Assembly: GCF_003014695.1 (NCBI RefSeq)
Contig: NZ_PYAS01000002.1
Coordinates: 434,001 to 498,000 of the forward strand
DNA: 64,000 nucleotides
Reading direction: 5' to 3'
Source: Dyadobacter jiangsuensis
Lineage (GTDB): Bacteria; Bacteroidota; Bacteroidia; Cytophagales; Spirosomataceae
Under the pieces are notes generated by a model, which saw nothing but the letters and a program-made list of their open reading frames with translations, ran no database searches and was not told where the DNA came from. Position 1 is the stretch's first letter. Each line of letters begins with the position of its first letter. Shown here one piece after another: positions 60,914-64,000 of this stretch. The translations under genes were made by a program, and so were the position numbers.

Positions 60914-62002
60914 ATGATGAGAGCACTTGTAATCCTTTTTCTGGCATTCCTCAGCGTTTCTTCGATGGCCCAGAAACCCGTCCGTGTGGCGGTAGCGGGA
61001 CTTAGCCACGGGCACGTCGGCTGGATTTTCAACCGGAAGGACAAAACCGATATTCAGCTGGTAGGTATCTGGGAAACGAATCCCGATCTGGTGAAACAGT
61101 TTACCGAACGCTACAAGCTCGACCCGAAGCTATTTTATTCCGACCTGAACAAAATGCTCGACGAAACCAAGCCGGAAGCCGTTTCGGCATTTGGGGCGAT
61201 TAATGAGCACGTGGTCGTGATACGGGCATGCGCGCCAAGGAAGGTTAATGTGATGGTGGAAAAGCCGCTTTCTACCACATTTGCCGACGCGAAAGAGATC
61301 CAGAAACTCGCGACTCAGCATAACATCCACGTTCTGACGAATTACGAAACCTCCTGGTATGCGAGCAACCAGCACGTGAACCAGCTGATTCAGGATGGTA
61401 AACTGGGCGATATTCGCAAGGTAATGGTCAACGACGGTCACCAGGGCCCCAAGGAAATTGGGGTTAGCAAAGAGTTTTTCGCTATTTTGACGGATCCGGT
61501 GAAGAATGGGGCCGGCGCATTGGTTGATTTCGGGTGCTATGGCGCGAACCTGATGACCTGGCTCATGAAAGGTGAGCGGCCGATTTCAGTAACCGCCGTG
61601 ACACACCAGAATAAGCCGGATATCTACAAGAATGTCGACGATGAGGCGTCCATTATCCTGCAATATCCGAAGGCGCAATGCATTATCCAGGGCTCGTGGA
61701 ACTGGTCTTTTGCGAGAAAGGACATGGAAGTATATGGTAACAAAGGCTACGCCGTGGCTGTGAATGCCACCACCGTGCGCCAGCGTTTGCAGGAAAAAGC
61801 ACCGGAAGAAACATTGAAGCTCGAACCACGCCCGGCACCCTATACCGATCCGTTCTCGGTACTGGCCGACGTCGTACAGGGGCGTTTGAAACTCGATCAG
61901 AACGACTTGTACGGGTTGCCCGTGAATGTGACCGTCGTCGAGATATTGGAAACGGCCAAGGAGGCCGCCCAAACCGGTAAGACCATCTTTTTGAAAAAAT
62001 AA
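60914..62002 (+). CDS. Exported Gfo/Idh/MocA-family oxidoreductase
   Basis: The 362-residue protein has a Sec-like signal peptide (MRALVILFLAFLSVSSMAQ) and then an NAD(P)-binding Rossmann domain (VRVAVAGLSHGHVGWIFN) and the catalytic region with MVEKPLSTTFADA (the EKP motif lysine) and DFGCYGANLMTWLM. A cofactor-using enzyme outside the cytoplasm would need a tightly bound nucleotide. There is no twin arginine. Substrate is probably a sugar or sugar derivative. It starts 10 bases after the ceramidase gene. Confidence 0.9.
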   Translation: MMRALVILFLAFLSVSSMAQKPVRVAVAGLSHGHVGWIFNRKDKTDIQLVGIWETNPDLVKQFTERYKLDPKLFYSDLNKMLDETKPEAVSAFGAINEHVVVIRACAPRKVNVMVEKPLSTTFADAKEIQKLATQHNIHVLTNYETSWYASNQHVNQLIQDGKLGDIRKVMVNDGHQGPKEIGVSKEFFAILTDPVKNGAGALVDFGCYGANLMTWLMKGERPISVTAVTHQNKPDIYKNVDDEASIILQYPKAQCIIQGSWNWSFARKDMEVYGNKGYAVAVNATTVRQRLQEKAPEETLKLEPRPAPYTDPFSVLADVVQGRLKLDQNDLYGLPVNVTVVEILETAKEAAQTGKTIFLKK

Positions 62003-62011
62003 ACAACGCCT

Positions 62012-62569
62012 ATGCAGCCCAGGCCCGTCAGCTTTTCCCAGACTACCCTCACCGAGTTAATGATCCCTTCCTATGCCAATTTCGGCGGGAAAATCCACGG
62101 GGGCATATTGCTTTCATTAATCGACAAAGTCGCGTATGCGTGCGCGTCGCGACATGCGGGAACGTATTGCGTGACGGTTTCGGTGGACGCGGTGGATTTC
62201 CTCGAACCTGTGGAGGTTGGCGATCTGGTATCGCTGCATGCGTCGGTGAATTATGTCGGAAGGACTTCGCTGGTAGTGGGGATTAGGGTGGTGGCCGAGA
62301 ATGTGAGAAACCGCACGGTACGGCATACGAATACTTCTTACGTAACAATGGTTGCCAAAGACGACAATAACAAGCCTACCGTGGTTCCTGAATTGGTCCT
62401 GGAAAATGAGGAAGATGCGCGCCGGTTCCTGGAAGCGATCAAGCGACGCGAACTGAAAGAGAAATACCGTTACGCATTCGACAATGCCAAAACGCGCCTC
62501 GATGTGCAGGATAATCTCGATAAGTTAGCTGATCAGCGCTGCGTGATCGGCTATGATGCGGATGTTTGA
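62012..62569 (+). CDS. Acyl-CoA thioesterase (hotdog fold)
   Basis: The 185-residue protein has one hotdog domain with FGGKIHGGILLSLIDKVAY, TVSVDAVDFLEPVEVGDLVS and NYVGRTSLVVGIRVVAEN, the layout of YciA/BFIT-type acyl-CoA hydrolases. A helical C-terminal extension (about residues 140-185) is longer than in the basic family. It frees CoA from acyl-CoA in the cytoplasm. It starts 9 bases after the oxidoreductase gene. Confidence 0.92.
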   Translation: MQPRPVSFSQTTLTELMIPSYANFGGKIHGGILLSLIDKVAYACASRHAGTYCVTVSVDAVDFLEPVEVGDLVSLHASVNYVGRTSLVVGIRVVAENVRNRTVRHTNTSYVTMVAKDDNNKPTVVPELVLENEEDARRFLEAIKRRELKEKYRYAFDNAKTRLDVQDNLDKLADQRCVIGYDADV

Positions 62570-62575
62570 GTAAAT

Positions 62576-62640
62576 TGTCAGGCTGAGCGTAGTCGAAGCC
62601 GCAGTACCGTATCACGGCTTCGACTACGCTCAGCCTGACA
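62576..62640. repeat. Perfect 26-bp inverted repeat between converging genes
   Basis: Arms 62576-62601 and 62615-62640 are exact reverse complements (core GGCTGAGCGTAGTCGAAGCC) around the 13-base loop CAGTACCGTATCA. It fills the spacer between the thioesterase and the DUF853 genes. It is probably a dispersed repeat that could also stop transcription on both strands, though T-runs are short. Confidence 0.9.
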
Positions 62641-62644
62641 GTCT

Positions 62645-64000
62645 TTAAAACCCAAACAAACCTCCGCTGCTTTTCCGCGAGGTCGTTTTTTTGCCAAACA
62701 GCATTCCAAAAACACCGCGTACTACCTCGCGGCCTATTTGCTTCGCCAGCGGTGAGTTGAGCGCGTCGGAGATCATGCTCGATTGCTCTTTCTCCTTCTT
62801 CGCCTCGACTTTCGCTTGTACTTCTGCTTCTTTCGCTTCGGTTTCCTTCCGTGCCTGCTCTTCCATGCGCTTGGTCAGGATTTCGTAGGCACTTTCCGGG
62901 TCGATAGGATCTTTGTATTTGGCATACACATCCGATTGCTGCACGTGCTTGTCGTAATCGGCCTGTACCATGGGTCCCATAATGGAAGCGGGAGGCATCA
63001 GGTGCGTCGCTGCTACTTCGGTAGGGATACCTTTTTCATTCAAAACGGTAATTAATGCCTGGCCGATACCGAGTGTGGTCAGCACCTGATCGATCGAATA
63101 GTAATCCGATTTTGGGTATGTTTTGACGGTTTGCTTCAATGCCTCGGCATCCTGCGGTGTAAATGCGCGGAGTACGTGCTGCACACGGTTACCCAGCTGC
63201 CCGAGTACCGATACCGGTACGTCCTGCGCCATTTGGGTACAGAAGAAGATACCCACACCTTTGGAACGGATCAGGCGGACAACCTGCTCAATCTGTTCGA
63301 GGAATGCTTTCGGAGCGTCTTTGAACAGCAAATGCGCTTCGTCGAGGAAGAAAACCAGCTTGGGTTTGTCGAGGTCGCCGGCTTCCGGCAGTTTATGGTA
63401 TAGTTCGGCCAGCAGGCTCAGCATGAATGTCGAGAACAATGCGGGCTTATCCTGCACGTCGGAAACGTTCAACAGGCTGATCACGCCTTGCCCGTCGACC
63501 TTGTTGATCAGATCGTCGATATCGAATGATTTTTCCCCGAAAATCGTGCCCACGCCCTGCTGCTCCAATGCGACGATCTTGCGCAGGATCGTTCCGGCTG
63601 TGGATGCGGAAATAGTACCGTAATCGGCTTTGATTTCAGCTGCGCCCGGACCTTCTGCCAGGTAGTTGAGGACTTTTTTCAAGTCGTTCAGGTCCACCAT
63701 CGGCAGGTCCTTGTCGTCGGCATATTTAAACAGGATAGCGAGTACGCCGGCCTGGGTTTCGTTCAGTTCGAAGATTTTGGAAAGCAATATCGGCCCGAAT
63801 TCCAGCACCGTAGCACGCATTTGTGCGCCTTTGTTGCCGCTCAGTGAATATAGCTCGACCGGAAATCCTTTCGGTTCGAAAACGGTACCGAGTATCTGGG
63901 CGCGTTCTTCGAGGGCCGCATTGGTCTTGCCCGGCTGTGCGATCCCCGAAAGGTCGCCTTTGATGTCGGACATGAAAACGGGTACGCCAGCTGCCGAAAG
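62645..64000 (-). CDS. DUF853 / HerA-like ATPase, N-terminus outside the window
   Basis: The frame stays open to the right window edge, so the gene is partial: about 451 residues are visible of a family near 500, and the ATG at 63973 is internal (GVPVFMSDIKGDLSG is a family-internal motif). The Walker A loop lies outside. Walker B is KLVFFLDEAHLLF, followed by the sensor region GIFFCTQMAQDVP and the C-terminal SIMGPMV segment. A charged coiled coil (Lys/Glu/Ala) and a Gly-rich end close it. It resembles E. coli YjgR; role unknown. Confidence 0.93.
   Translation of the reverse strand, partial: LSAAGVPVFMSDIKGDLSGIAQPGKTNAALEERAQILGTVFEPKGFPVELYSLSGNKGAQMRATVLEFGPILLSKIFELNETQAGVLAILFKYADDKDLPMVDLNDLKKVLNYLAEGPGAAEIKADYGTISASTAGTILRKIVALEQQGVGTIFGEKSFDIDDLINKVDGQGVISLLNVSDVQDKPALFSTFMLSLLAELYHKLPEAGDLDKPKLVFFLDEAHLLFKDAPKAFLEQIEQVVRLIRSKGVGIFFCTQMAQDVPVSVLGQLGNRVQHVLRAFTPQDAEALKQTVKTYPKSDYYSIDQVLTTLGIGQALITVLNEKGIPTEVAATHLMPPASIMGPMVQADYDKHVQQSDVYAKYKDPIDPESAYEILTKRMEEQARKETEAKEAEVQAKVEAKKEKEQSSMISDALNSPLAKQIGREVVRGVFGMLFGKKTTSRKSSGGLFGF

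Overview
The window is 64 kb of chromosome from a member of the Bacteroidota, most likely a Cytophagales bacterium close to Dyadobacter or another Spirosomataceae. The evidence is the protein repertoire: TonB-dependent receptors with carboxypeptidase-like and STN domains, DUF4249 lipoproteins, a LytS/LytTR pair, paired Skp proteins behind BamA, a DAHP synthase-chorismate mutase fusion and zinc-free S14 and L36. Few start codons have a Shine-Dalgarno sequence, and a TAnnTTTG-type promoter box precedes carA. The genus is an inference. No tRNA, rRNA, CRISPR array, insertion sequence or prophage gene is visible.

Region 1 (1-13134) is the ribosomal super-operon on the + strand. It enters inside rplB and runs rpsS-rplV-rpsC-rplP-rpmC-rpsQ-rplN-rplX-rplE-rpsN-rpsH-rplF-rplR-rpsE-rpmD-rplO-secY-map-infA-rpmJ-rpsM-rpsK-rpsD, then a hairpin with a T-run, then rpoA-rplQ. 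S3 carries an RGG-rich tail and L17 an acidic tail.

Region 2 (13135-24823) is mostly central metabolism and housekeeping: carA, an exported rhodanese-thioredoxin fusion, eno, a DivIC/FtsB-like protein, gpmI, a lipoprotein, a membrane-anchored coiled-coil protein, and a minus-strand run (nrnA-like, FKBP lipoprotein, rdgB, PPK2), then ndk. Strong terminators separate most of these units. A possible SRP RNA lies at about 19.3-19.4 kb.

Region 3 (24841-31314) has a fasciclin lipoprotein, a DUF1080 protein, and a compact unit: a TonB-dependent receptor whose start codon lies inside a large hairpin followed by a T-run, a small exported protein, a LytS-type kinase with an N-terminal pentapeptide-repeat helix, and its LytTR response regulator.

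Region 4 (31632-46322) has envelope biogenesis (uppS-bamA-skp-skp), an exported Ig-like protein of unknown function, lspA with an acidic tail, proline dehydrogenase, the DAHP synthase-chorismate mutase fusion, an SGNH hydrolase with tdk, a conserved hypothetical, an HMG-CoA-lyase-like enzyme, a palindrome-rich intergenic element and a sugar-nucleotide epimerase.

Region 5 (46552-54821) is a five-gene outer-membrane operon: exported hypothetical, STN-containing TonB-dependent receptor, two tandem DUF4249 lipoproteins and an 800-residue MG2-like exported protein.

Region 6 (54818-64000) contains an Lrp/AsnC regulator divergent from a threonine degradation pair (TDH-like dehydrogenase and kbl). 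A sequence very close to the Lrp consensus lies between them, and 10-bp GTCA arrays flank kbl. Then follow a transglutaminase-like protein, a YceI protein, a ceramidase/exported oxidoreductase/thioesterase group, a perfect 26-bp inverted repeat, and the C-terminal part of a DUF853 (HerA-like) ATPase that leaves the window.
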